64,000 nucleotides of DNA from Streptomyces sp. NBC_00536. Lineage in GTDB: Bacteria > Actinomycetota > Actinomycetes > Streptomycetales > Streptomycetaceae. Positions within the stretch are counted from its first letter, which is position 1, and each line of letters opens with the position of its first letter. The position numbers were made by a program, and so were the translations under genes. This document shows, piece after piece, positions 15,288 through 23,935 of the stretch. The stretch is taken from contig NZ_CP107821.1 of the NCBI RefSeq assembly GCF_036346295.1, positions 68,598 to 132,597 on the forward strand, in the 5' to 3' direction. The notes beneath the pieces were generated by a model. That model was given only the letters and a program-made list of their open reading frames with translations. It made no database searches and had not been told where the DNA came from.

Positions 15288-17270
15288 GTGCCCCCGCACC
15301 CCTCGCATGACTCGATACTCGCCCGCGCGGCGCTGGGTGCCGCGAGCGCGTTCGGCGCGGCCTGCCGTTGGTGTTCCCGCCGCCGCTACGAGCTCGCCCC
15401 CGGCGCCGCAACAGGCGGCCTGACCGGACTGTCCTGGCTCCACCACCTCGACGGCGTCAGCCTGCCCGAGCACGGCGTTTACGGGCTTGCCCTGGCCGCC
15501 ACGGGAGCCCTCGCCGCAGGGGGCCTCAAGCACAAGAACAAGACGATCGCGGCGGCCGGCACCGGCGGCCTGGTCATGATGGCCGACGCGTGGATCGGCG
15601 CCGGGCTCGGCCCGTCGGTACCCTCGCTGATCGCCGGCGCAGTCGCGACCGGCGGAGCGTACGCCGTCTACGTACCTTGGCTCGTGAAATCGCGTCAGGA
15701 CCGCCTTGCCCTTCAGGTGAAGGCGGCCAAGGCCGGGGTCACTGCGCGCGGGCTGGGTGACAACACCTTGGCGCCGGGCATCACCGGCTCGACAGCGGAA
15801 GAGACCGCGCTACTGCGGGCACTGGTCGCCATGCTCTCCGTCCCCGCAGTAGACGTGACCGCCCTCGACTACACCCCCTTCGGGTGGCGCGCGGTCGTCG
15901 TCCTGCCGCCCGGCCGAAACACCGCGCCGCAGAAGGTCATCGCCCGCAAGGAACAGCTCGCTGCGAACCTGGGACTTCCGGGAAAGCTGAGGCTCGCCAA
16001 GGGGATAACCGACAACGAGCTCGTCGTCACGCTGTACGAGTCCGACCCCCTCGCGGCCACGCTCCCCTGGCCGGGTCCGTCCACCACGACATGCCACGAG
16101 CCGGCCGCTCTCGGCCTCGACGCCTTCGGGCACCCCGTGCTGGTGCCCCTGCTGTACAACCACGTGCTGATCGGCGGGGCCAGCGACAACGGCAAGTCGA
16201 GCCTCCAGTCCGTCCTGATCGCCTACGCCGTGGCGTGCAAGGACGCCGAGGTGCTGCTGGTCGACCTGAAGCCGGGCGCGGTCGAGCTCGGCCCATGGCG
16301 CAGCTGCGCGCTCGGATTCGCCGACAGTCCGAGCCGCGCGATGCAGTTGCTCAAGTTCGTGTGGTCTGAGGTCGAACGCCGCGGAAAGTACCTGTCCGCC
16401 CTCGGAGACAAGCTGGGCAAGCCGGTAAAGAAGTGGGTGCCGGGGGAGCACGGGCCGGCATGGTTCGTGTTTATCGACGAGCTTGCCGAGCTGATGCGCC
16501 AGGTCCCGGCCACCGCCAAGCTGATCGAGTCGCTGCTCCAGGTGGCGCGGTTCGTCGGCATCACCCTGGTATGCGCCACGCAGTCGCCCTCAAACCGAGT
16601 ATTCGGTGGAAACACCGACGGCCGCCAGCAGTATCAGGTGCGCATCGGTCTCGGCGCGAAGGAGTCCACGACCGCCAACTTGATCTTTGGGCCCGGTGCG
16701 TATGGTGACGGCTGGTGCCTGGACGAGCTAGACGCCCCGGGCAAGTTCCTGCGGTGGGACCGTCAGCACGGTGTGCCAGTGGAGTCCCGCGCGTACTGGA
16801 TGACCGACGACGAGATCGGAGCGATGAACCATCGGTACGCGTGCGAGGAGGTCGGCAGCGAAGCCCGGCCACACCCGCAGGTGGAGCCCGAGCCCGAGGA
16901 CGACCCGACTCCTCCGCGGCCGCCCACGCCTCCCTCTGGGGGGCCCGGGGGCGGCCGTCCGCTGCTGCGCGCCGTACCGACTTTCCCCGACGGGACGGAG
17001 ATCGCTGACGAGCGACACCTGGCGCTGTGGCAGGCGGTCGAGAAAGCGGGCCCCAGCGGCATCACCGTGGACGACCTGGTGGCAATGGACCTGCCGCAGT
17101 TCGCCGCACGCTCCTCGGTGAACGGCCCGCTGGGGCAGTGGCGGCGGAAGGGCTGGGTGGAGGAGGCCGGCAAGCACGGCCGGGCGATGGCGTACCGGAC
17201 CGTGCCGCGCTCCCTCCCCGCGTCCGGACCGACGAAGGGTGCGGACGCGACCGCCGCGGCGACAGTGTGA
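15288..17270 (+). CDS. FtsK/SpoIIIE-type conjugative DNA translocase (TraB-like)
   Basis: A 660-residue protein that should pump double-stranded plasmid DNA between mycelial cells. The N-terminal 130 residues hold several hydrophobic segments (GVYGLALAATGALAAGG, AGAVATGGAYAVYVPW). The motor has Walker A GGASDNGKSS near 296-305 and Walker B WFVFIDELAEL near 391. A Pro-rich linker leads to a C-terminal winged-helix-like domain (560-640), the position where TraB binds its DNA repeats. GTG start behind AGGAG. The length and layout fit Streptomyces Tra proteins better than chromosomal FtsK. Confidence 0.88.
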   Translation: MPPHPSHDSILARAALGAASAFGAACRWCSRRRYELAPGAATGGLTGLSWLHHLDGVSLPEHGVYGLALAATGALAAGGLKHKNKTIAAAGTGGLVMMADAWIGAGLGPSVPSLIAGAVATGGAYAVYVPWLVKSRQDRLALQVKAAKAGVTARGLGDNTLAPGITGSTAEETALLRALVAMLSVPAVDVTALDYTPFGWRAVVVLPPGRNTAPQKVIARKEQLAANLGLPGKLRLAKGITDNELVVTLYESDPLAATLPWPGPSTTTCHEPAALGLDAFGHPVLVPLLYNHVLIGGASDNGKSSLQSVLIAYAVACKDAEVLLVDLKPGAVELGPWRSCALGFADSPSRAMQLLKFVWSEVERRGKYLSALGDKLGKPVKKWVPGEHGPAWFVFIDELAELMRQVPATAKLIESLLQVARFVGITLVCATQSPSNRVFGGNTDGRQQYQVRIGLGAKESTTANLIFGPGAYGDGWCLDELDAPGKFLRWDRQHGVPVESRAYWMTDDEIGAMNHRYACEEVGSEARPHPQVEPEPEDDPTPPRPPTPPSGGPGGGRPLLRAVPTFPDGTEIADERHLALWQAVEKAGPSGITVDDLVAMDLPQFAARSSVNGPLGQWRRKGWVEEAGKHGRAMAYRTVPRSLPASGPTKGADATAAATV

Positions 17271-17277
17271 GCAACTC

Positions 17278-17320
17278 GTGGGTCCGGCATGGCCGAAGGG
17301 CTCAGCCATGCCGGACCCAC
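17278..17320 (+). terminator. terminator stem-loop after the transfer gene
   Basis: Sixteen nucleotides (17278-17293) are perfectly complementary to 17305-17320, with an 11 nt loop. It starts 7 nt after the FtsK stop codon. There is no U-tract, as is usual for Streptomyces terminators. Confidence 0.75.
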
Positions 17321-17337
17321 GTGACATGATCTTCGGC

Positions 17338-17763
17338 ATGACAAAGGGGTGGGGGGCCGCCGCGAGCCTGCTGGTGCTCGGCGCGGTGACGTTCGGTATG
17401 ACGGGATGCGGCGGGGCCGAGGCGGCGGCGAAGGCGCCGGCCGCGAGCCCCAGCGAGAAGCCGCCGTCGGTGTCAGCAGCGGGTAAGGCCTACGCGGACG
17501 ACCTCAACAAGCTGGCGTGGGGCGGATGCCCGGACGACTGCGATCCTGATCTCAACGAGATCGTCGCGAACGCCCGAACCCTGCGGAAGGCGATGAACAC
17601 CGACCCGGCAGGGGCCACGTTCTGGTCCCCGGCGTACCGGCTGATCGACCGGATCGAGGAGGGGCGCGCCAAGGTCCAGGGCGACGCGCGTTGGAACCGG
17701 GCACTGATCCTCGGCCCGGCCCACGAGCTGAACGACTGGTTGTCGCAGCACCCCACGCAGTAG
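17338..17763 (+). CDS. small secreted lipoprotein
   Basis: A 141-residue protein with a signal peptide (LLVLGAVTFGMTGCGG) ending in the lipobox MTGC, so it is probably anchored on the outer face of the membrane. The mature part is helical with a CPDDCDPDL pair. Its place right after the transfer gene suggests a role in mating or entry exclusion, but that is inference. No clear ribosome site at this ATG; the frame is open upstream to 17239 through the terminator. Confidence 0.72.
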   Translation: MTKGWGAAASLLVLGAVTFGMTGCGGAEAAAKAPAASPSEKPPSVSAAGKAYADDLNKLAWGGCPDDCDPDLNEIVANARTLRKAMNTDPAGATFWSPAYRLIDRIEEGRAKVQGDARWNRALILGPAHELNDWLSQHPTQ

Positions 17764-17813
17764 CTCCCGCCCCGTCTCCTCGTTGAACACGAGGGGGCGC
17801 AAGACGGTCTCGT

Positions 17814-17848
17814 CTATCAACCTTGATAGATGAGTATCAAGGTTGATA
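17814..17848. promoter_or_regulatory. paired palindromic operators
   Basis: CTATCAACCTTGATAG (17814-17829) is a perfect palindrome. A second site TATCAAGGTTGATA (17835-17848) follows in the opposite central orientation. A third copy is at 18481-18496, at the end of the gene between them. The sites are the likely target of the protein encoded at 17868 or of a plasmid regulator. Confidence 0.7.
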
Positions 17849-17867
17849 GATGAGAAAGGGCCGACGG

Positions 17868-18503
17868 ATGAAATCCGAAAATTCGATTGAAAAGATCACG
17901 GCCGCTATTGATGTAGTCCACGCTGCGCGACTGAAAGCCATCAGTAGAAAACATCGACGGGAAATGGCCGATTATGCGAAAGAACTCCAGGACGAAGGGC
18001 TCTCCGGGAGTGCAGCACGGCTCACCGTCAGGCGGATGCGCAGCGCCGAGGTCTGGCCGACGCTGAACCTGATCGTCCAGAGTGCGATCGAGTGCCGGCT
18101 TGCAGAGGACGACCTCGCCGGACCCTGGGCGCCTCTCACCCAGGACGAGGAGGAGCTGGCCACTCTCTCGGGCCGAGGAGTCGGCCGGCACTACCCCGGC
18201 TCGCTCGTCAGCAGAACCTACGAACTCCCATATGAGCTGGTCAAGGCGCTGAAAACTGCCGCCGTCCGCGTGAGCGAGGCGCCCCTGGCCAAGCTGGAGG
18301 AGGTCGGGCTGACTTACCAGAGTCTCGACTACACGGCAGAGCAGCAAGAGCAGCGGGACGAGCTGCTCACCGCCGTGCACTCCGTGGCGCGCATCGTCCG
18401 GCAGGGGCTGGAGCGGTACGGGCCCTGGCCCAGGGAGGAGATCCCGCCGTCCGCTCCGCAGCCACCCGACGGGGAAATTTCTATCAACCTTGATAGAAGA
18501 TAA
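17868..18503 (+). CDS. hypothetical, possibly DNA-binding protein flanked by operators
   Basis: A 211-residue protein starting MKSENSIEKITAAIDVV; an in-frame ATG at 17850 is possible, but AAAGGG favours 17868. The first 110 bp are AT-rich compared with the rest of the window, suggesting separate origin. A basic region (LKAISRKHRREMADYAK, LTVRRMRSAE) could bind DNA. Its last codons lie in the third operator palindrome. No domain recognised; autoregulation through the flanking sites is a reasonable inference. Confidence 0.72.
   Translation: MKSENSIEKITAAIDVVHAARLKAISRKHRREMADYAKELQDEGLSGSAARLTVRRMRSAEVWPTLNLIVQSAIECRLAEDDLAGPWAPLTQDEEELATLSGRGVGRHYPGSLVSRTYELPYELVKALKTAAVRVSEAPLAKLEEVGLTYQSLDYTAEQQEQRDELLTAVHSVARIVRQGLERYGPWPREEIPPSAPQPPDGEISINLDRR
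18481..18496. promoter_or_regulatory. palindromic operator, third copy
   Basis: CTATCAACCTTGATAG again, identical to the site at 17814-17829 and overlapping the 3' end of the 17868 gene. It lies upstream of the gene at 18622 and may control it, or allow looping with the paired sites about 650 bp away. Confidence 0.65.
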
Positions 18504-18621
18504 ACGCTACCCCGCCAAGCCGGAATGGGCCGAACTGACGAATTCTTCATTTGCTTTGAATTTCCCTTCGCTTGTGCGCTATCAATGAGACGAAGGAAAT
18601 CGGCTACATGAGGAGGAAGCT

Positions 18622-19599
18622 GTGCCTGGGTCCGTACCAGCTATCGAGGGGCTCCCGCGGTACACCACGTGGGGCGCCGTACCCGCCGAACTGCTCACCA
18701 AGACGCAGCTCGCCCAGCAGGACCCGCCGCTCAAGCCCGGAGGCAACCCGGTCGGCCAGGTGCTCTACCACGGCAACTGCTACGCACCGCTGTACCCGCT
18801 CGGCGAGGCCGTGCCGAAGCGCGGGGCCACCCCGGCGCAGCGGGCCGCCCTGGACCGAGCCCGGGAGTTGCAGCACCAGTGCCGGCGGTGCGGCGCCCAC
18901 GAGCGGAACCCGCTCGGCAAGGGCCGGTTCTGCGACCCGTGCCGGTACGCGATGACGATGTGGGAGCAGCACGACCAGGCGCAGGCCCTGGCGCGCGAGC
19001 TGGTCGCGGACCCGGCCGCCGTGCTGCTGGTCGTGGACGTCGAGCCGGACTTGCTGCCGGAGACGCAGGGCGTCGCCGTGGTCGCCGTGCACGACCGCCA
19101 CCTCCTCTACGCCGCCCCTGCCGGGGAGCACGGCAGCCCCGAGCGCTGCGCCGTCCTCGACCGCCTCGACTCGCTCCTGGCGGACCGCCGCGTGGTCGAG
19201 GAGCCCGACCACATGGGCCCCAGCCGCCGCTACCCGCAGGCCCTGCTGCTCCTACCGAACTCGGGGCCGGTCGTCTCCGGCCGCGACCCGCTACACCCGT
19301 GGGCCGCGCACGCCTCATCGGCCAACGCGTCCGTCGCGCGGGTCTGGGCTTCCTGGTACGGGTTCACCGACCACCCGTCCAGCACGCACCCCTGCATCCC
19401 CGAGTACGGGGCGGCCATCCCGTGGACGCGGTCCCTGGATGTGGCGGCCGACGCGCAGTCGATGGTCGGCCTTCTGCACCGGATCGCGGACGGCACCGAG
19501 CCGGTGTGGGAGCGGGCGGCCTGGACGATGGACGGCTACGGGGTCGGAGAGCCGGGGCCGGCCCGGGGCCGCGCGGCGCTGTCCGGAGGGAGGAACTGA
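18622..19599 (+). CDS. zinc-binding protein, RRQRL-motif-like
   Basis: A 325-residue protein, GTG start behind GAGGAGGAAG. GLPRYTTWGAVPAELLTKTQL and LKPGGNPVGQVLYH resemble the Streptomyces family annotated as RRQRL motif-containing zinc-binding proteins, although the RRQRL itself is TKTQL here. HQCRRCGAHER and GRFCDPCRY near 90-115 form a zinc ribbon. The C-terminal half is not recognised. Function unknown; such genes are common on Streptomyces plasmids. Confidence 0.7.
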   Translation: MPGSVPAIEGLPRYTTWGAVPAELLTKTQLAQQDPPLKPGGNPVGQVLYHGNCYAPLYPLGEAVPKRGATPAQRAALDRARELQHQCRRCGAHERNPLGKGRFCDPCRYAMTMWEQHDQAQALARELVADPAAVLLVVDVEPDLLPETQGVAVVAVHDRHLLYAAPAGEHGSPERCAVLDRLDSLLADRRVVEEPDHMGPSRRYPQALLLLPNSGPVVSGRDPLHPWAAHASSANASVARVWASWYGFTDHPSSTHPCIPEYGAAIPWTRSLDVAADAQSMVGLLHRIADGTEPVWERAAWTMDGYGVGEPGPARGRAALSGGRN

Positions 19600-19883
19600 T
19601 GTCGCAGATCCGGCTCATGGACTCCGACCCGGACCGGGCCCGGCGGACCGCGGAAGCTCTCATGCGGGCGCTGGAGGCGTCGGGGGAGGTCGTGGCGACG
19701 AACATGTCCGAGCCGGTCCCGAACCGGCGTGGAGCGGGCGCCCGCGTGTACCTGGAGGTGCTGCTGCTGGAGCCCCGCAGCCGGCCGGTGGAGGAAGAGG
19801 TGACTCTCGAACGCACCGACGCCCCGCAGACCGGTCCCGTGCGCGGGGCACTGCCCAGAGGCCGGCGCGCGATCCAAAGGTGA
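19599..19883 (+). CDS. small hypothetical protein
   Basis: A 94-residue protein with the start overlapping the previous stop (TGATG). It has an alpha-beta pattern: DRARRTAEALMRALEAS, then ARVYLEVLLLEPRSRP. Not recognised. Coupled to the zinc-ribbon protein upstream. Confidence 0.7.
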   Translation: MSQIRLMDSDPDRARRTAEALMRALEASGEVVATNMSEPVPNRRGAGARVYLEVLLLEPRSRPVEEEVTLERTDAPQTGPVRGALPRGRRAIQR

Positions 19884-19910
19884 GGCGGGTACCCGCTACG
19901 CTCCCGCCTC

Positions 19911-20318
19911 ATGGATGCCTTACCCCCCGCCCCGCAGCACTTCATCACCGGCCACCTGGAGGCCGCCGGGTTTCGCTCGGGCAACTCCGTAGGTTGGGTT
20001 CCGCCCTCCGAACGCGGTAACACATGGCGGTTGTACCCCATCGAACCCGAAAGCTGGCCCGAAGGCGCCGTGGAGTGCACGCAGGTCCACTGGACGGTCC
20101 GCGACTCCTGGCAGCGTTTCCAGGCGGCCCGGCACGACTGGGACGCCTCCCACGCGCTGGGCGCCGACCTGCGCGAGGCCTACCGGCTGCTCACTATGGC
20201 GCTGGAGAAGCTCGGCTACACCGTCACCTACCGGGAGAAGCCCGACCGTTGGGGAACGTACGAGTGGATCGAGGTCTACGCCATGGCCGGACAGGTGACC
20301 GAGCCGTCGGCCACCTGA
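19911..20318 (+). CDS. hypothetical protein, leaderless start
   Basis: A 135-residue protein; a beta-rich first half (TWRLYPIEPESWP) and a helical second half (DLREAYRLLTMALEKLGYTV). TACGCT at 19897-19902 ends 8 nt before the ATG and no Shine-Dalgarno is present, so translation is probably leaderless. A 9 bp inverted repeat (19881-19889/19903-19911) covers the promoter. Not recognised. Confidence 0.72.
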   Translation: MDALPPAPQHFITGHLEAAGFRSGNSVGWVPPSERGNTWRLYPIEPESWPEGAVECTQVHWTVRDSWQRFQAARHDWDASHALGADLREAYRLLTMALEKLGYTVTYREKPDRWGTYEWIEVYAMAGQVTEPSAT

Positions 20319-20362
20319 ACGAAGCCGCCCGCAGACTGTCTCTCGCGGCATCCGCCGGCGGC

Positions 20363-21109
20363 TCAAGGCGCCGTCGGGACCTCGTGATGGGTAGCGCGGG
20401 CGCGAAGTCTGTCCGCCGCGGCGTCGAGCGCCGCATGCAGCTCGGGCAGGAGGGCGAGCGCCGCCTCTACAGCGGCCGCGGGTGGCTGCTCGTCCGCCTG
20501 CACGGCGCTGAACGCTTCCAACGGGGTCAGAGGGGCCATGCGGCGGCGCCACGCTCGTTCTGCATCGCCACTGGCGTAGCGCTGGGTCAGGGCCTCGACC
20601 TGCGTTAGCTCGACTCCGGTGAGGAACCCGGCGATCCCCTTCTTCTTGACGTGATCGCAGATCACCTGGGATTCACCGCCCCATCCCGGGCCGCCGGAGG
20701 CTTCGGACATCGCGACGATGTTGGCCACGATCGCTGCCTCGCGCCCGCGGGCCTTGGGGCTCTTCGTCTTCTCGAAGAGCTTTTCCACGTGGGAGGGCAG
20801 AATCCACGGGCTCTCGAAGTCCTTGTTGGCAGGGTCTGAGGCCACGGTGATGCGCAGCACCCCGAGCGCATACGTCTCGGCGGACAGTGTCCGCCGGTAC
20901 AGCAGCCCCTCGGTCGCCTCGGGATCGGCCGCGTTGGCGGCGCGCCGCACCTGCGCCACGGTGGGGCCGTCCGGCCACTCGAAGCTCCACTCACGACGGA
21001 CGTCGTCGTAGCGGGGATCGATCGCCTCGGGGCCCCAGGGCAGACCGAACTGGCTGGTGAGCTTACTGGCCAGCTTCCGGAGGCGGGCGGAGCGATTAGC
21101 GACCGCCAT
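20363..21109 (-). CDS. hypothetical protein
   Basis: A 248-residue protein starting MAVANRSARLRKLASK. It has a helical C-terminal half with VAMSEASGGPGWGGE and several acidic helices. The frame extends upstream to 21373, but the extension overlaps the neighbouring gene and is low in family-like character. It overlaps the upstream gene by 14 nt. Not recognised. Convergent with 19911. Confidence 0.68.
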   Translation of the reverse strand: MAVANRSARLRKLASKLTSQFGLPWGPEAIDPRYDDVRREWSFEWPDGPTVAQVRRAANAADPEATEGLLYRRTLSAETYALGVLRITVASDPANKDFESPWILPSHVEKLFEKTKSPKARGREAAIVANIVAMSEASGGPGWGGESQVICDHVKKKGIAGFLTGVELTQVEALTQRYASGDAERAWRRRMAPLTPLEAFSAVQADEQPPAAAVEAALALLPELHAALDAAADRLRARATHHEVPTAP

Positions 21110-21605
21110 CGGGGCCCTGCACGATGGTGACTTGGCGGCCGGTGAGCCGGGAGAGCGCTTCGGCGTCCCCGGCATCCATCGCGGCACGCAGGGCAGCTGT
21201 CCGCTCCAGGTCTGCGAGGAGCCGGGCCTTGACCTGGTCGTCCTCCAGGCCGTCGATCGGGAACAAGGCCCGTCCGGCCTCGTACGACTGCACGTACGCG
21301 GTGGTGGCCTGATGGACCCGCTTGCCGTCGGCGTTGGGCGGGGCAAAGCGGCGTACGGGCCGGCCGTCCTCATCGCGCTGGACGTCGCCGCGGCCGTCGG
21401 GGACTGTGTCCGTCAGCCGCCGCTGAAACTTCTCGATGCTCTCCCGAAGCTGGTCGGCCTTGTCGTTCGCGTAGCGCCAGTTCCCTTCCTCGGCGGCACC
21501 GAGGAAGCGGCTGAGGAAATCCATGACCCCGGCGAGGTCTTCGGCGAGGTTCTTCTCCTCGTCTGTGCCGTCCAGCAGGTCGTGCACCGAGGGTCCGTCA
21601 GTCAT
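21096..21605 (-). CDS. hypothetical acidic helical protein
   Basis: A 169-residue protein with AAGGACG before the ATG. Long charged helices (GTDEEKNLAEDLAGVMDFLS, ANDKADQLRESIEKFQRRL) suggest a coiled coil. Not recognised. First gene of a two-gene leftward operon with 20363. Confidence 0.72.
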   Translation of the reverse strand: MTDGPSVHDLLDGTDEEKNLAEDLAGVMDFLSRFLGAAEEGNWRYANDKADQLRESIEKFQRRLTDTVPDGRGDVQRDEDGRPVRRFAPPNADGKRVHQATTAYVQSYEAGRALFPIDGLEDDQVKARLLADLERTAALRAAMDAGDAEALSRLTGRQVTIVQGPDGGR

Positions 21606-21712
21606 GTCGCGTCCTTGGTCGGAGCCTGAAGTACATCCAGTCTTCCACGACTACGGTGCGCGTTGGCCCGGTATCGCATCCCCCGCCGATATCGGGCCGA
21701 AGACGCACGGCG

Positions 21713-21750
21713 GCCCGCCGGAGGCAACGTGCGAACGGTCTCCGGCGGGC
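21713..21750 (-). terminator. terminator stem-loop
   Basis: GCCCGCCGGAG (21713-21723) and its exact complement (21740-21750) with a 16 nt loop, 69 nt after the stop of the leftward gene at 21819. Confidence 0.6.
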
Positions 21751-21818
21751 TCCAGCGTCCACGATGCCAGCCGGGGCCCGGCCGAGCACTGAGGCGCGGC
21801 GGATGCCCCCGCGGCTGC

Positions 21819-22358
21819 TCAGTGCTTCTCGGCCTCGCCGTCGCTGAGCTCGCCCACCATCCCTGGGATGGCGTGCTGCACGGTGTCCACGACTGCCCCC
21901 ACGAGAGTCCATACGGCGTCGGAGAAGTCGGGGGACTTGGTGTCGTGAACAGTGACGACCTGGTGGGGGCCGAAGCGGACCGTGGCCGGGGTGCTGAGCA
22001 GGGCCCAGCCGCCCGGTACGTCGGGCGGCTCCGGGAAGTAGTTGGGGACGTTCCACTCTCCGAAGGCGACCACCCGGCGGCGGAGGGTGTTGTCGTCCTC
22101 CGTGCCCTCCAGGTAGTCGGGCGGGTCGACGCGTACGCGGATGAGGAGCTTGCCCCATCGGAACTCGGCCTCGCGCAGGTCGTGGGGGAGCAGCACGCGT
22201 TGGATCTTGCGCCGCATCCCGAAGGGCATGTTGGGCTCGGTCGCGGGGGATGTCTGCTTCAGCGCCGGGTAGCGGGCCTTGACGGCTGTGCCGGTACGGC
22301 GGGGCGGCACGGTGTCCCACTCGGGGTGTTCAGGCAAGTAGTCGTCATTGCTGGCCAC
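21819..22358 (-). CDS. hypothetical protein
   Basis: A 179-residue protein with GAGGAGA before a GTG start. The central part is beta-rich (KIQRVLLPHDLREAEFRWGK, ATVRFGPHQVVTVHDTKS). Not recognised. A terminator follows at 21713. Confidence 0.7.
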   Translation of the reverse strand: MASNDDYLPEHPEWDTVPPRRTGTAVKARYPALKQTSPATEPNMPFGMRRKIQRVLLPHDLREAEFRWGKLLIRVRVDPPDYLEGTEDDNTLRRRVVAFGEWNVPNYFPEPPDVPGGWALLSTPATVRFGPHQVVTVHDTKSPDFSDAVWTLVGAVVDTVQHAIPGMVGELSDGEAEKH

Positions 22359-22562
22359 TGGGGTCTCCTCTGCACACGGAAGGCGCCGCGGGGTGTCCGC
22401 GGCGGGGCCGAAGAGAACGGCCCGGCATCCCCGCGGGGCGGGGAGGGTGCATTCCCGCGTGTGCGGGCAGGGTGAGACGTGATCAGTATGGGGGAGCCGG
22501 AGGCACGCCCGCAGGCGATTGGGGCAGCTGCTCGCCTGGGCGAGGTGGTGGGGATGCGGTGG

Positions 22563-23393
22563 TCAGCTGGTGGTACGCAGGGCCCCGGGGCGTAGGGGGG
22601 TGCCGAGGACTCCGAGGACCAGGCGCCGGTGGGCGTCGTGGAGGGTGCGGACTCGGGCGGGGTTGAGGCCGGGCGGCGGAGGCTCCTGGCCGGCGTGGGG
22701 TCCGCCCGGCTTGGTCGCGATCCACAGGTGGCCGGGGTCGGTGCCGTCGAGGGCGGAGGTGATGCCGGCGCGCTGGCGGAGCCAGCGGCGGACGATGTCG
22801 ACGGTCTCGATGTCGAGTACGACCGGTCCGTCTTCGAGGAGGAGCCGCGGCGCGGGGCGGTGGTCGAGCTGGAGGTCGGCGAGGCGCAGACGGGCCAGGT
22901 TGCGGACGGTGCGGCCGGTGGCGGCCACGAGGGCGGCCAGTGCGGCGGTGCGGATGCTCGTGGCGGCGTTCGCGCCGTTGGGGCGCTTGACGGCCAGGGT
23001 GTGGATGACGGTCTGGGCCTCGTCGGGGTCGAGGTGCTCGCCCGTGGTGTTGGGCGGGACCTCCAGGCGCCAAGGGGTGCCGAGGTACTCGGCGAAGACG
23101 TTGTAGGTGATGACCCGGGACCGGCCGGTGGCCTCAGCGGAGGGAGCATCAGGACCGCGGAGGGTGTTGCGTGCCCGGGTGAGGCCGGCCGCAGCATCTT
23201 CGAGCCAGGCGTGGACGCGGGGGAGCTCCATCAACTCGGCGGCGGACAGGGTGGCCGGGGTGCCCTCGGCGTTGAGGGCGTGCTCCAGGTACTCGGTGAG
23301 GTACCGACCGCGCAGGCGCCGGGTGCCGGGGGCGAAGCGGCGCTCCTCCAGGTCGTTGAGGAACGCGGTGATGGCGTCGAGGGCGGTGGTCAC
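22563..23393 (-). CDS. tyrosine-recombinase-like protein lacking most catalytic residues
   Basis: A 276-residue protein. Residues 1-110 look like a SAM-like core-binding domain (AITAFLNDLEERRFAPGTRR), and 120-200 match the first part of a recombinase catalytic domain (TAALAALVAATGRTVRNLAR, then RLADLQLD). The HxxR box and the nucleophilic Tyr cannot be found, so it is probably inactive for strand exchange, or a DNA-binding relic. A GTG start follows the stop of the gene at 23423 by 29 nt. Confidence 0.65.
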   Translation of the reverse strand: MTTALDAITAFLNDLEERRFAPGTRRLRGRYLTEYLEHALNAEGTPATLSAAELMELPRVHAWLEDAAAGLTRARNTLRGPDAPSAEATGRSRVITYNVFAEYLGTPWRLEVPPNTTGEHLDPDEAQTVIHTLAVKRPNGANAATSIRTAALAALVAATGRTVRNLARLRLADLQLDHRPAPRLLLEDGPVVLDIETVDIVRRWLRQRAGITSALDGTDPGHLWIATKPGGPHAGQEPPPPGLNPARVRTLHDAHRRLVLGVLGTPLRPGALRTTS

Positions 23394-23422
23394 GCCCGTC
23401 AGGGTACTGGGGCGTCCCGTCC

Positions 23423-23935
23423 TCAGGGTGTGATGACGGAGGCCTTGGCCATCACGCCGAGCCCGTCCACCAGGGCTTCAAGAGTCGCCCGCTGGTCAGG
23501 GGCGTAGGCGGGAAGGAGCACCAGGCCCACCCAGCGGTATCTCCGAATCAGCTCTGCCCAGCGTGGATCACGGAGCGGGCCGGACTCGAAGAGGACCGCT
23601 CCCTGCTCCATGCCTTCCAGGTGTGGCCCGTAGTAGTGGGCCGTGATCTGCCCAGACTTGCTCTGTACCGCGCGCACCCTGTTGCACGCCGACGCAGCCG
23701 TCAGGCCTTCGATGAGCGGGGCAGAGCCCTGGCCGGGTAGGCGGGTGAAGCCCACCTGCTCGATGTGGAATTGTCGGATGGCCTTCCGGACGTGTGGTGA
23801 GGCGTCCGAGGGGACGGTGGCGGTCAGCAGAGGCACAGCGGTGTCCATGCTGCGCCCGAAGGGCATCTGGCCGAATCCCAGGCGCAGCTCGGAGATCGCC
23901 TTGATGTCGTTCGCGAACTGGTCGGCTGCATCCAC
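23423..23935 (-). CDS. hypothetical protein
   Basis: A 170-residue protein with AGGAGA before the GTG start. Mixed alpha-beta: QFANDIKAISELRLGFGQMP, and LIRRYRWVGLVLLPAYAP near the end. Not recognised. The ECF-like promoter at 24509-24537 points towards it across the folded region. Confidence 0.7.
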   Translation of the reverse strand: MDAADQFANDIKAISELRLGFGQMPFGRSMDTAVPLLTATVPSDASPHVRKAIRQFHIEQVGFTRLPGQGSAPLIEGLTAASACNRVRAVQSKSGQITAHYYGPHLEGMEQGAVLFESGPLRDPRWAELIRRYRWVGLVLLPAYAPDQRATLEALVDGLGVMAKASVITP

